Of a stretch of DNA of 64,000 nucleotides, positions 39,407 through 48,599 are shown in pieces (position 1 is the stretch's first letter; every line of letters begins with the position of its first letter). This DNA comes from Pseudomonadota bacterium (GTDB lineage Bacteria > Pseudomonadota > Alphaproteobacteria > GCA-2746255): assembly GCA_040752895.1 (NCBI GenBank), contig JBFMHN010000001.1, positions 351,213-415,212 on the forward strand, in the 5' to 3' direction. The position numbers were made by a program, and so were the translations under genes. The notes beneath the pieces are model-generated. The model was not told where the DNA came from, searched no databases, and worked only from the letters and a program-made list of their open reading frames with translations.

Positions 39407-40618
39407 ATGATATCTGTTGAAGAAGCTGTCGCCAGAATTCGGGCCGCCCTCGAGCCTCTGCCCATCGAGAGGATAGCCCTCGGCGAGGCCCTAGGCCGCG
39501 TCCTGGCGGAAGACCTGACGGCCGAACGGATGCAGCCGCCGCTCGCCGTCTCGGCGATGGACGGCTATGCGTTACGCGCTGCTGATATCGCTGTCGTGCC
39601 GGCGACCCTGGTCGTGATCGGTGAAAGCCGGGCCGGACAATCCTTCGAAGGTGAGGTCGGTACCGGGCAAGCGGTTCGGATCTTTACCGGGGCGGCCCTG
39701 CCGAAAGGAGCCGACATAGTCATCATCCAAGAAGTTACGAAAATGGCGAATGGCTCTGTTATTGTTAATGAAAACGCTCGTAATAGGCATTTTGTACGCT
39801 CCGCCGGCCTCGATTTCCAAAAAGGCGACGTGCTGCTCAAGGCGGGCCTGCGCCTGACCCCCCGCGCCCTTGGTCTGGCCGCGGCAATGAACCGCGCCCA
39901 TCTGCGGGTGCGGCGCAAGCCAAGGATCGCCGTTCTCTCGACCGGCGACGAGCTAGTGGAACCGGGGTCGGCCCTCGCCTCCACCCAGAACGTCAACTCG
40001 AACGCCTATACGCTTGCCGCCCTCATTCAGAGCCTTGGCGGCGAGGCGACCGACCTTGGTATCGCCCGGGACAGCCGGGAATCCCTGCTCACCCTGGTGG
40101 CGAAGGCCAAGGAGGCGGATCTTCTCGTCACCTCGGGCGGCGCTTCCGTCGGCGATCACGATCTCGTACGCAGCGCGCTCGGCGAAGAAGGTCTCGAGCT
40201 TGCCTTTTCGGGGGTGGCAGCACGGCCCGGCAAACCAACGTTTTTTGGGCATCTCAAGGGAACCCCAATGCTTGGCCTGCCCGGCAACCCGGTTTCGGTC
40301 GCCGTCGGCGGCCTGATCTATCTGCGCCCGGCTATCGAAGCCCTGCTTGGCATGCACCCCGCCGGCGCGCCGCGCGAGACCGCCCGGCTGGCCGTGGCCC
40401 TTGAAGCAAACGGCCCGCGGGAAGCCTATTTAAGCGCAACCAGCGAATGGGCGGCCGACGGCGCGCGTCTCGTCACCCCCTTCTCCGAGCAGGACAGTTC
40501 CATGCTGGCCCAGACCGTTCGCGCCGATTGCCTGGTTATTCGGCGGCCCTACGCGGCTTCGGCCGAAGCCGGAGAAACCATTGAAATCCTCCGCTTTGAC
40601 GGGCCGGGCTGCGGCTGA
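39407..40618 (+). CDS. moeA: Molybdopterin molybdenumtransferase
   Basis: 403 aa. MoeA inserts molybdate into adenylylated molybdopterin. Motifs: SAMDGYA and GEVGTGQAVRIFTGAALP in the N-terminal part, the catalytic-domain segment VLSTGDEL, TSGGASVGDHD, the GKPTFFGHLKG loop and LPGNPVS. Codons 108-130 (39728-39796) are about 36 percent G+C within a GC-rich gene, yet encode a plausible uninterrupted protein. A GGCTT-CGC-AAGCC hairpin follows the stop at 40628-40640, with little T tract. Confidence 0.95.
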   Translation: MISVEEAVARIRAALEPLPIERIALGEALGRVLAEDLTAERMQPPLAVSAMDGYALRAADIAVVPATLVVIGESRAGQSFEGEVGTGQAVRIFTGAALPKGADIVIIQEVTKMANGSVIVNENARNRHFVRSAGLDFQKGDVLLKAGLRLTPRALGLAAAMNRAHLRVRRKPRIAVLSTGDELVEPGSALASTQNVNSNAYTLAALIQSLGGEATDLGIARDSRESLLTLVAKAKEADLLVTSGGASVGDHDLVRSALGEEGLELAFSGVAARPGKPTFFGHLKGTPMLGLPGNPVSVAVGGLIYLRPAIEALLGMHPAGAPRETARLAVALEANGPREAYLSATSEWAADGARLVTPFSEQDSSMLAQTVRADCLVIRRPYAASAEAGETIEILRFDGPGCG

Positions 40619-40645
40619 CTGCCGGTCGGCTTCGCAAGCCCCCTC

Positions 40646-40699
40646 TTGACGCTTATCAAGAACTAAACTAGAACATGGAAAAAAGTTTTCCTTTTGTTC
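40646..40699 (+). promoter_or_regulatory. lexA promoter with two SOS (LexA) boxes
   Basis: GAAC-TAAACTA-GAAC (40660-40674) is an exact match to the alphaproteobacterial SOS box GAAC-N7-GAAC. A second near-match, GTTT-TCCTTTT-GTTC (40685-40699), fits GTTC-N7-GTTC with one mismatch. TTGACG at 40646-40651 and TAGAAC at 40669-40674 form a sigma-70-like promoter with 17-bp spacing, so LexA bound to the first box would cover the -10. This predicts autoregulated lexA. Confidence 0.82.
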
Positions 40700-40733
40700 C
40701 ATATTTAGAAACCCAAGTGTTGAGAGGCCTCGG

Positions 40734-41450
40734 ATGTTGACGAAGAAGCAGCATGAGCTTTTGGCTTTCATTCGTCGGCGGCTTAAGGAAACTGGGGTGG
40801 CGCCCTCTTTTGACGAGATGAAGGTGGCCCTCGACCTCAAATCGAAATCCGGGATTCATCGCCTGATTACGGCGCTTGAGGAACGCGGCTTCATTCGCCG
40901 CCTGCCCCATCGGGCTCGCGCGCTCGAAGTGCTGAAATTTCCTGAGGCCAGTGGCGGCCCACGCCTTCTGGCCGACAGGGAAGAACGCGACGGCGGCATG
41001 GTTATCCAAGGTAATTTCCGCCCCCTGCACGCGGAACCGGACGAAATGGCGGATGCCGGCGTCATCGAACTGCCCTTGCTTGGCCGAATTGCCGCCGGTA
41101 CCCCGATCGAGGCGCTGCGCGACCCGACGGCGGCAATCGGCGTGCCGGCCAGCCTGCTGGGCCCCGGCAATCACTATGCGTTGGAAGTGACCGGCGATTC
41201 GATGATCGAAGCCGGCATCTACGACGGCGATACGGCCATTATCCAGGAGTGCGATACAGCGGACAGCGGCAGCATCATCGTTGCCCTGATCGACGGCGAG
41301 GAAGTCACCCTAAAACGGCTGCGTCGGAAAGGCGCCTCCTCCATCGCGCTGGAGCCCGCCAACGCGCATTACGAAACGCGGATTTTCGGCAAGAACCGCG
41401 TGCGCATACAGGGCAAACTGGTCGGGCTTTACCGCCGGTATTTCGAATAG
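40734..41450 (+). CDS. lexA: LexA repressor
   Basis: 238 aa SOS repressor. The N-terminal winged helix-turn-helix (about 1-70) is followed by the self-cleavage site A121-G122 in RIAAGTP, and the Ser-Lys dyad S156 (TGDSM) and K194 (VTLKRL) of the S24 peptidase domain. RecA-stimulated autocleavage releases repression after DNA damage. The residue spacing is that of a functional LexA, and its own promoter carries the matching operator. It converges with comEC. Confidence 0.97.
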   Translation: MLTKKQHELLAFIRRRLKETGVAPSFDEMKVALDLKSKSGIHRLITALEERGFIRRLPHRARALEVLKFPEASGGPRLLADREERDGGMVIQGNFRPLHAEPDEMADAGVIELPLLGRIAAGTPIEALRDPTAAIGVPASLLGPGNHYALEVTGDSMIEAGIYDGDTAIIQECDTADSGSIIVALIDGEEVTLKRLRRKGASSIALEPANAHYETRIFGKNRVRIQGKLVGLYRRYFE

Positions 41451-41460
41451 ACCTCCAGGT

Positions 41461-41480
41461 ATTTCCCTTAATTTCCCTTA
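41461..41480. repeat. Exact 10-bp tandem repeat at the comEC end
   Basis: ATTTCCCTTA is repeated twice with no spacer, and the second copy contains the comEC stop codon on the minus strand. It lies between convergent lexA and comEC. Confidence 0.7.
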
Positions 41481-43643
41481 TTTTTCACGTTGCTTCGGGG
41501 CCAGCACCCAAGGCCGGTTTCCCCGCGCCGCCCGCACGCTTCGCACCCGCACCCCTTTTTTTCCGATCCAAACGGCATGCCCCCCGTCGCGCCAGAGGTC
41601 GAAGCGGTCGATCACTACCTTAGGCTCTGGGCAACTCCTTTTCGAGACCGGCTCACGGCTGACGAGAACGACGGCGACCGCGCAATCCTCGGCCAGCGTC
41701 CCGGCCTCGAAGACGAGGGCGACCATCTGCCCGGCGGCCTCGGCCCGGTAAAGGCACCCAAGCCCGTCACAGGCAAGCCGGCCGTCCTCACTCACGCCTT
41801 CCTTCGGCCATGGCAAAGGGACCGTTTCCCCTGTCATGCGAAGCCAGTTTTGGCCCGCAAAACGGGCCGCCTGGCGCGAGGAAAAACGGTAACCGCCACC
41901 CTCGGCCCGGACGGCGAACAGCTTGCCGTCGCCGGAAACCAGAACATCGGGTGGCGAGGAGAACGCAACCGTAAGAAGGCCGGCGGCAATTCCAAGAAAA
42001 CCAAGGTAACGCCAGCGCCTTCGCCAAAGGCAGAGCCAAAGGCCGCCAAGGGTGAGGGCAAGGAAACCCGGCCCCGTCATGGCAGGCAGGAGCGCGACCG
42101 AGCCGGGCCAGCCGGCAACCGTTTTCGCCGTCCAAATGACGCCTTCCACCCCCCACCCCATCGGGACAAGGGCAAACGAATCGAAGCCAAACGGCATCAG
42201 CAGAAAAGCTATGACCGCCCAGGGCATGATCCAGAGGGCGGTCAGCGGCACGGCGACCAGGTTGGCGGCAAGCCCGTATTCGGTAAAACGGTTGAAATGC
42301 TGGATGGCATAAGGTGCCGTGGCCAAGCCTGCAACCAGGGTCGTGAGCCCTACCCCCATCAGGTAATAGCCGGTGCGCCGGAAGACGCCCCTTTTCGCCC
42401 TTTCCCCGATCCAGAACGCCCCCAGGCCCTCATAGACCGCAACGAGCGCCACGACGGCGGCGAAGGAAAGCTGGAAGGAAGCGCCAAGCAGGGCTTCCGG
42501 CTGGACAAGCAGGACGATGAAAGCCGCCCAGGCGATCAGGCGCATGGAAATTCCCGAACGATCCAGCAGCACGGCAAGCATAACGAGGCTCAGCATCACG
42601 AAGGCCCGCTGAGTCGGCACCGTCGCTCCGGCGATCTCGAGATAGGCGAAAGCGCCGAGAAGGGCGGCGACGGCGGCCCATTTCTTGATGTGAAAACGCA
42701 GGGCAATCGGCTCAACCAAGGCCAACAGGGCGCGGAGCGTGAAGAACAGAACGCCAGCCACGAGGCTGATATGCAGGCCGGAAATCGCCAGCAAGTGCGC
42801 AAGACCCGAATCCCGCATGGCCGCCAGCACGTCGTCGGAGATGGCGTCGCGCTTGCCGGTCATCAGGGCGGCGGTGATGGCACCTTCCGCACTGGGAAGA
42901 ACCGCTAGGACGCGATCGAAGATTCGTTGGCGAACCTTTTCGACCGCCTCTCCCAACCCGCCGCGCTCTGCGGCCACTTCGCCTTCGGCTCCGCCGAGCG
43001 GCCCGACCGCAAAACCGACCGCGCCCAGGCCTTGGAAGAAGGCATAACGCTGAAAATCGAAATGGCCGGGGGCGGTCGGTGGCCGCGGCGGCGACAGCTT
43101 GGCTCGGACACGCACCGATTCGCCGATCTTCAAGCGGTCGCGTTCCTGATCCCGACGGAGACGGATGCGCACGCGCTCGGGTGTTGCTGCCGGCTCGATC
43201 CCTTCGATACGCGGCGAGGAGAGGGTGACTCGAAAAGCTTCGGGAAGGACTTCAAAAGAATGAATGCGCCCTTCGACGGTCACGAACCCGGTCTCTATTT
43301 CCAGCACGGGAGCGGCGACGAGGAGGGTTCGAATCTTGGCGGTGGCAAAGCCGATTCCCATCATCGCCAAAGCAAAAAAGAGAAGGCGCCAACCAGCGGA
43401 TTTCCGGAATCCCACGACGGCGGCCAGAGGCCCCGCCGCCAGGAAAAACGCCAGCCAAAGCGGCGGCTCCACGGGCGAGAAGAAATAGATCGCGATTCCG
43501 AAACCAAGCGCAACCGGCAGCCACAATGGCCAGTTTGGGCGTTCCGCCGCCAGGTTGGCGAGGAAGGCTTCGAACGGCCCGCCCCCGGCCCGCCCCGTCT
43601 TTTCCGAAAGGCTCAAAGACCGGTCATCCACGAACGGGTCCAT
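41478..43643 (-). CDS. comEC: ComEC/Rec2-family DNA uptake membrane protein
   Basis: 721 aa polytopic protein. N-terminal helices lead to a DUF4131 OB-like domain, then the Competence domain with the conserved GLHISLVAG-type segment (LLAISGLHISLV) and PTQRAFVML, in about ten membrane helices. ComEC forms the inner-membrane channel for single-stranded DNA in transformation. The C-terminal domain resembles a reduced beta-lactamase-like region without an H-x-H-x-D-H motif, as often seen in alphaproteobacteria. No other competence genes are nearby, so uptake is inferred, not shown. Confidence 0.88.
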   Translation of the reverse strand: MDPFVDDRSLSLSEKTGRAGGGPFEAFLANLAAERPNWPLWLPVALGFGIAIYFFSPVEPPLWLAFFLAAGPLAAVVGFRKSAGWRLLFFALAMMGIGFATAKIRTLLVAAPVLEIETGFVTVEGRIHSFEVLPEAFRVTLSSPRIEGIEPAATPERVRIRLRRDQERDRLKIGESVRVRAKLSPPRPPTAPGHFDFQRYAFFQGLGAVGFAVGPLGGAEGEVAAERGGLGEAVEKVRQRIFDRVLAVLPSAEGAITAALMTGKRDAISDDVLAAMRDSGLAHLLAISGLHISLVAGVLFFTLRALLALVEPIALRFHIKKWAAVAALLGAFAYLEIAGATVPTQRAFVMLSLVMLAVLLDRSGISMRLIAWAAFIVLLVQPEALLGASFQLSFAAVVALVAVYEGLGAFWIGERAKRGVFRRTGYYLMGVGLTTLVAGLATAPYAIQHFNRFTEYGLAANLVAVPLTALWIMPWAVIAFLLMPFGFDSFALVPMGWGVEGVIWTAKTVAGWPGSVALLPAMTGPGFLALTLGGLWLCLWRRRWRYLGFLGIAAGLLTVAFSSPPDVLVSGDGKLFAVRAEGGGYRFSSRQAARFAGQNWLRMTGETVPLPWPKEGVSEDGRLACDGLGCLYRAEAAGQMVALVFEAGTLAEDCAVAVVLVSREPVSKRSCPEPKVVIDRFDLWRDGGHAVWIGKKGVRVRSVRAARGNRPWVLAPKQREK

Positions 43644-43734
43644 CCTCGGCTGTCCTGCTGCAAGTGCGGCTCGAATATGCTAAACACGCAACCTGATCAG
43701 CTTATGAGTTCCTCCACGCGTCGAAAAGCATAGC

Positions 43735-45135
43735 ATGTCTGTTGTTACCCGCTTCGCGCCCAGCCCGACCGGCTATCTCCATATCGGAGGCGCCCGCACG
43801 GCCCTTTTCAACTGGCTTTATGCCCGTCATCACGGGGGCACCTTTCTGCTCCGGATCGAGGACACCGACCGCCTGCGTTCCACAAAGGAAGCGATCGACG
43901 CTATTTTTGAAGGCCTCCACTGGTTGGAACTGGATCCCGACGAAGAACCTGTTTACCAGTCGTCGCGGATGGACCGGCACGTGGCGGTCGCGCAGCAACT
44001 GCTGGAAACCGGACTCGCCTATTACTGCTATTGCACGGAGGCAGAGCTCACCGAAATGCGAGCGGCGGCAAAACAGGGCGGAAGGCCGGTCCGCTACGAC
44101 GGGCGCTGGCGCGACCGCGATCCGTCGGAAGCGCCGCCCACGATCAAGCCGACCGTTCGTTTCAAGGCGCCGCTCGACGGCACAACCGTCCTCCACGACC
44201 TCGTCCAAGGAGAAGTAAAGGTCGAGAACGCGCAACTCGACGACATGGTGCTTTTGCGGGCGGACGGAACGCCGACCTATATGCTGTCCGCCGTCGTCGA
44301 CGACCACGACATGGAAATCACGCATGTCATCCGCGGCGACGACCATTTGACGAACGCCTTCCGCCAAACCCATCTCTACCGCGCACTCGCCTGGCCGGTG
44401 CCGCAATTCGCCCATCTACCGCTCATTCATGCGCCGGACGGCGCCAAACTTTCCAAGCGCCATGGCGCCATCGGGGTCGCCGCCTACCGCGAGATGGGTA
44501 TGCTTCCGGAAACGCTCCGCAACTACTTGCTCCGGCTTGGCTGGAGTCACGGGGATGACGAGATTATCTCAACCGCCCGCGCCATCGAATGGTTTGATCT
44601 TGCAGCCGTCGGCCGTTCCTCGGCACGCATGGATATGCAGAAACTCGAAAATTTGAACGGCCATTACATCCGCGAGGCCAAAGACAAACGACTCGTCGGA
44701 CTCATTGCCCCGAAAATCGAAGACATCTTGGATCGGAATTTCACGAAGCAGGAAGAAGAACGCCTTTTGCGGGCGATGCCCGGCCTGAAGGCGCGGGCCA
44801 AGAACATCAATGAGCTTGCCGAGCACGCCGTTTTCTATGTGCGGCAACGACCCATTCCACTCGACCAAAAAGCGGCCGGCCTGCTGGACGCGGGAAGCCG
44901 GAGCCTTCTCGCCCGGGCAACGGGGCCGCTTATGGCGGCTGATCCTTGGACGGAAACGGCGCTTGAGGCTGCTATTCAGGCCTTCGCGGCGGCCGAAGAT
45001 ATCAAACTCGGCAAGGTTGCCCAGCCGCTTCGGGCGGCGCTGACCGGGACGACGGTTTCGCCGGGGATATTCGAAGTCATGGCGGTCCTTGGAAAAACCG
45101 AGACTCTAGATCGTTTGCGCGATGTAACCCCCTAG
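43735..45135 (+). CDS. gltX: Glutamyl-tRNA synthetase
   Basis: 466 aa class I enzyme. The HIGH-type motif is HIGG in [19 protein letters not shown], and KLSKR supplies the KMSKS loop. A C-terminal helical anticodon-binding domain completes it. Alphaproteobacteria often have two GltX copies, one charging tRNA-Gln with Glu for later amidation; which copy this is cannot be judged here. A good intrinsic terminator follows. It is divergent from comEC with 91 bases between. Confidence 0.96.
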   Translation: MSVVTRFAPSPTGYLHIGGARTALFNWLYARHHGGTFLLRIEDTDRLRSTKEAIDAIFEGLHWLELDPDEEPVYQSSRMDRHVAVAQQLLETGLAYYCYCTEAELTEMRAAAKQGGRPVRYDGRWRDRDPSEAPPTIKPTVRFKAPLDGTTVLHDLVQGEVKVENAQLDDMVLLRADGTPTYMLSAVVDDHDMEITHVIRGDDHLTNAFRQTHLYRALAWPVPQFAHLPLIHAPDGAKLSKRHGAIGVAAYREMGMLPETLRNYLLRLGWSHGDDEIISTARAIEWFDLAAVGRSSARMDMQKLENLNGHYIREAKDKRLVGLIAPKIEDILDRNFTKQEEERLLRAMPGLKARAKNINELAEHAVFYVRQRPIPLDQKAAGLLDAGSRSLLARATGPLMAADPWTETALEAAIQAFAAAEDIKLGKVAQPLRAALTGTTVSPGIFEVMAVLGKTETLDRLRDVTP

Positions 45136-45158
45136 GATACCTTAAAGGGCCTGAAAAA

Positions 45159-45183
45159 CCGGCTATTCGCCGGAAGCTTTTTC
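45159..45183 (+). terminator. Intrinsic terminator after gltX
   Basis: CCGGC-TATTC-GCCGG (45159-45173) forms a perfect 5-bp GC stem, followed by a T-rich tail AAGCTTTTTC. It lies 24 bases after the gltX stop and would separate gltX from gltA, whose ribosome site (GGAAGG) lies just before 45248. Confidence 0.55.
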
Positions 45184-45247
45184 TCGGCACCTCAAAGGGT
45201 GTGGCAGGGTATGGAGACAGGCAGGCCAAGGGTAAGGAAGGATTGGA

Positions 45248-46570
45248 ATGAATAAAAAAGACGCCGAGTCGAAAACGGGAAACACGTTCACCCTCATCGA
45301 CAACCGGACAAATGAGAAGTACGAATTCCCGGTCCTCGACGGAACGGACGGACCCTCCGTCATCGATGTCCGCAAGATTTACTCCGAGACTGGCTGTTTT
45401 ACCTACGACCCCGGGTTTACTTCGACCGCCAGTTGCGATTCGAAGATCACCTATATCGATGGGGACGCGGGCATCCTTCACTACCGCGGCTATCCGATCC
45501 AGGAACTGGCCGAACACAGTGACTATCTGGAAGTTTGCTATCTCTTGTTAAACGGCGATCTTCCAAATGCCGCGCAGAAAAAAGAATTTGTCTACAACAT
45601 CACCTACCACACGATGCTGGACGAACGAATCCACTTTTTTCTGCGGGGATTTCCCCGTGCCGCGCACCCGATGGCCGTTATCTGCGGCGTCGTCGGCGGC
45701 CTTTCGGCTTTTTACCACGACAACCTCAATATCAAGGACCCGCACCAGCGGATGATCGCCTCCCATCGGCTGATCGCAAAGCTGCCGACGATCGCGGCGA
45801 TGGCCTATAAATATTCGATCGGGCAACCCTTCATTTACCCGCGAAACGACCTCACCTATTGCGAGAATTTTTTGCGGATGATGTTCGCGGTTCCTTGCGA
45901 GGACTATAAAAAGAATCCCACGATTGCCCGCGCTCTGGATAAGCTCTTCATCCTTCATGCCGACCACGAACAGAATGCCTCGACTTCGACCGTCCGCCTG
46001 GCCGGATCAAGCGGCGCCAATCCGTTTGCCTGTGTGGCGGCCGGCATCGCTTCTCTTTGGGGGCCGGCACATGGGGGCGCCAACGAAGCCGTGCTCCGGA
46101 TGCTGCAAAAGATCGAGACGAAGGATCGCGTGCCGGAATTCATCAAGCGCGCAAAAGATAAGGACGACCCCTTCCGCCTGATGGGCTTCGGTCACCGGGT
46201 TTACAAGAATTACGATCCGCGCGCAGCGGTCATCCGCCAGTCGACTTACGAAGTTCTGGACGAGCTTGGCATCCGCAACGAGCCGCTTCTGGAATTGGCG
46301 ATGGAACTCGAACGCATTGCGTTGGAAGACGAATATTTCGTCGAGAAGAAGTTGTATCCGAACGTTGATTTCTATTCGGGGATCATTCTGAAGGCGATCG
46401 GGATTCCAACCACCATGTTTACCGTCATGTTCGCGCTGGGACGTTCCGTCGGCTGGATTGCCCAGTGGAACGAGATGATCGAGGACCCTGACCGGAAGAT
46501 CGGTCGTCCGCGTCAACTCTATACGGGTGCGACGGAACGCCGCTACGTTCCACTCGAAAAACGAAAATAA
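45248..46570 (+). CDS. gltA: Citrate synthase
   Basis: 440 aa type II (hexameric, NADH-sensitive type) citrate synthase, first step of the TCA cycle using acetyl-CoA from pyruvate dehydrogenase. Catalytic His and Asp lie in [26 protein letters not shown] and NVDFYSG. The N-terminal domain with its beta-strand-rich extension and [15 protein letters not shown] signature is present. It ends 17 bases before convergent lpxB, with an 11-bp tandem repeat over its stop codon. Confidence 0.97.
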   Translation: MNKKDAESKTGNTFTLIDNRTNEKYEFPVLDGTDGPSVIDVRKIYSETGCFTYDPGFTSTASCDSKITYIDGDAGILHYRGYPIQELAEHSDYLEVCYLLLNGDLPNAAQKKEFVYNITYHTMLDERIHFFLRGFPRAAHPMAVICGVVGGLSAFYHDNLNIKDPHQRMIASHRLIAKLPTIAAMAYKYSIGQPFIYPRNDLTYCENFLRMMFAVPCEDYKKNPTIARALDKLFILHADHEQNASTSTVRLAGSSGANPFACVAAGIASLWGPAHGGANEAVLRMLQKIETKDRVPEFIKRAKDKDDPFRLMGFGHRVYKNYDPRAAVIRQSTYEVLDELGIRNEPLLELAMELERIALEDEYFVEKKLYPNVDFYSGIILKAIGIPTTMFTVMFALGRSVGWIAQWNEMIEDPDRKIGRPRQLYTGATERRYVPLEKRK

Positions 46571-46587
46571 GGCGATAATAAGGCGAT
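46566..46587. repeat. Exact 11-bp tandem repeat at the gltA end
   Basis: AATAAGGCGAT is present twice without a spacer; the first copy contains the gltA stop codon. The lpxB stop begins at the next base, 46588. Confidence 0.7.
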
Positions 46588-47781
46588 TTAGCTTTCGGTT
46601 TTTTCGGCGCGTTTCTTCAGGAAACCCAGGATCGCCTTCGCCGCCCGATGGGAAGGCGGCTCGCCTCCCCCCCCCATCTGCAGCAGCGCTTGCCGAATCT
46701 CGTTTTTTTGCGTTTCCCGGGCGGTTGGGCTCTGCAAAAGGTGAACGAGCGTTTCGGCAAGCTTTTGCGGGTTGCAGTTCTCCTGCAAAAGTTCCGGAAT
46801 AGCGGCGCGGCCCAAGATAACGTTGACAAGCGCCACATGGCGGATGCGCAGCATGCGCCGCAACAGCCAGGCCGTAACCGGGTTCACCCGATAGGCGACC
46901 ACCATCGGAAGACCGGCTTGCGCCACCTCGACGGTCGCCGTGCCGGAAGCGACAACGGCGATCTCACTGGCGGCCAGCGCGTCCCATTTTTCCTGCTGAT
47001 CCATCACAACGATAGCCGGGACTGCCCAGGCCGCCACCGCCGCCCGCACATCCTCGGCCACCGCCTCAACGGTGGGCACGGCGGCGCGCAGGCCCGGATA
47101 GCGTGCCTTCAGAAGGCTCAAGGTCTTACCGAACACCGGCAACAGACGAGAGGTTTCGGCGGGGCGGCTGCCGGGGAGCATGGCGATCATTGGCGCAAGT
47201 TGCGGGATTCCATGACGGTCCCGGAAGGACGGCCCGTCGCCCGAACCCGCACCGGATTCGATGGCGGGATGGCCGACGGCCACGCTCGGCAACCCCTCCT
47301 TCTCGAAAAGGCCAGGTTCGAAAGGAAGCAGCGTCAGCAAAAAATCGGTCACCTTCGCCAGCTTCTTCGCCCGACCAGGCTTCCATGCCCAGACCTGGGG
47401 CGCCACATAATGGATGACAGGAATACCCGAGCCCTTCAATCGGCGGGCAAGGTGGTAGCTGAAGGTCGGCGTATCGATTGTGATGACGGCGACGGGCTTG
47501 GCCTTCCGGATGGCGGCGACCGTTTCGCGGAGGCGCCGCAGGATGGCCGGCAGGTGCGGAAGGATCTCCATGATCCCAATCAAGGCGATGTCACGCATGG
47601 GGAAAAGCGGTTCGAGATCTTCGGCAAGCATGGCGCTGCCGCCAACGCCTTGAAACCTGACCTTGCCGTCCAGCAACTCCCGCATGGCTGCCATCAGGCG
47701 GCCACCGAGAAGATCGCCCGAAGGTTCGCCGGCAATCAGGAAGAAAGACGGCTCGACGGCCATGGCTCGTTCTTTGGTCAT
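46588..47781 (-). CDS. lpxB: Lipid-A-disaccharide synthase
   Basis: 397 aa GT-B glycosyltransferase joining UDP-diacylglucosamine to lipid X to form the beta-1,6 disaccharide of lipid A. Motifs: FLIAGEPSGDLLGG near the N-terminus, IDTPTFSYHLARRLK and YVAPQVWAWKPGRAKKL, and GTATVEVAQAGLPMVVAYR. The ATG at 47781 overlaps the lpxI stop (ATGA), supporting this start over the ATG six codons later. It is the last gene of the envelope operon. Confidence 0.95.
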   Translation of the reverse strand: MTKERAMAVEPSFFLIAGEPSGDLLGGRLMAAMRELLDGKVRFQGVGGSAMLAEDLEPLFPMRDIALIGIMEILPHLPAILRRLRETVAAIRKAKPVAVITIDTPTFSYHLARRLKGSGIPVIHYVAPQVWAWKPGRAKKLAKVTDFLLTLLPFEPGLFEKEGLPSVAVGHPAIESGAGSGDGPSFRDRHGIPQLAPMIAMLPGSRPAETSRLLPVFGKTLSLLKARYPGLRAAVPTVEAVAEDVRAAVAAWAVPAIVVMDQQEKWDALAASEIAVVASGTATVEVAQAGLPMVVAYRVNPVTAWLLRRMLRIRHVALVNVILGRAAIPELLQENCNPQKLAETLVHLLQSPTARETQKNEIRQALLQMGGGGEPPSHRAAKAILGFLKKRAEKTES

Positions 47782-48599
47782 GAAGACACGGCAACACCGA
47801 CCAGAAAAAGCCCGGCGGCGTCGGATGCTTGGACAATTTCATTTCTATCGATGATAAGCGAGCCGCCCGCCTCGACGGCGATACCGCGAAGGCCGGCCTT
47901 TACCGCCGCCCGCACGGTGACGAGGCCGATCGTCGGCAAATCCGCCCGGGCTTCCTGCTGAGGTTTTTTGATTTTTACCAGGACGCCGCCCGGCCCTGGA
48001 CGTTGCAGTTGGCCGGCGCGCGCGATCAAGGCGTCCGTTCCTTCGATCGCTTCGACGCCAAGCACGATTCCCTGTTGGACGACGACGGCTTGCCCGACGT
48101 CGAAGGCGCCGATGGCGCGCGCCACCTCGATGCCGTGGGCTATATCGGTCTTGGCTTGCTTGTCCGGGACCCATTTGCCGAGCACGCCTTTCGGTGTGAG
48201 CAGCTCGTCGAGCACCTCTTCGGCGCCTACCACCCGAAACCCTTCTTCTTCCAGCTCCGCTATGATCGCCCGGAGAAGGCCATCGTCGCTAAACGATGCA
48301 ACCCCTACTTTGGCCAACAATCTGGCGCCGCGAAAATCCGGCCTCAAAGAAGCAAGCGACGGCCGGCCGACCGGCCCGGCAAGTACGAGCTCCTCGACGC
48401 CGGCCTCGTGCAAGAGGCGTATCGCCGCACCGACGGCGCCGAGCCGCACCCAGGCATGGGAAACGTTCTCGACAGCCTTCGGGTCCGTGTGGCCCTTCAG
48501 TGCGAGAACGAAACACGCTCTCCCTTTTGCCCGGCACGCTTCGATAACCCGCACCGGAAGCGCCCCCCCGCCAGCGATGATCCCAAGTTTACTCGGCAT
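47778..48599 (-). CDS. lpxI: UDP-2,3-diacylglucosamine pyrophosphatase LpxI
   Basis: 273 aa from the ATG at 48599, which overlaps the lpxA end by 11 bases. LpxI is the DUF1009 enzyme that replaces LpxH in alphaproteobacteria and makes lipid X from UDP-diacylglucosamine. The opening LGIIAGGGALPVRVIEAC and the C-terminal DLPTIGLVTVRAAVKAGLRGIAVEAG are family signatures. Its place between lpxA and lpxB confirms the role. Confidence 0.94.
   Translation of the reverse strand: MPSKLGIIAGGGALPVRVIEACRAKGRACFVLALKGHTDPKAVENVSHAWVRLGAVGAAIRLLHEAGVEELVLAGPVGRPSLASLRPDFRGARLLAKVGVASFSDDGLLRAIIAELEEEGFRVVGAEEVLDELLTPKGVLGKWVPDKQAKTDIAHGIEVARAIGAFDVGQAVVVQQGIVLGVEAIEGTDALIARAGQLQRPGPGGVLVKIKKPQQEARADLPTIGLVTVRAAVKAGLRGIAVEAGGSLIIDRNEIVQASDAAGLFLVGVAVSS

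Noticed and set aside
41490-42908. A 472-codon plus-strand frame inside comEC
   Set aside because: Antisense shadow of ComEC; Arg/Pro/Gly-rich translation without a domain.
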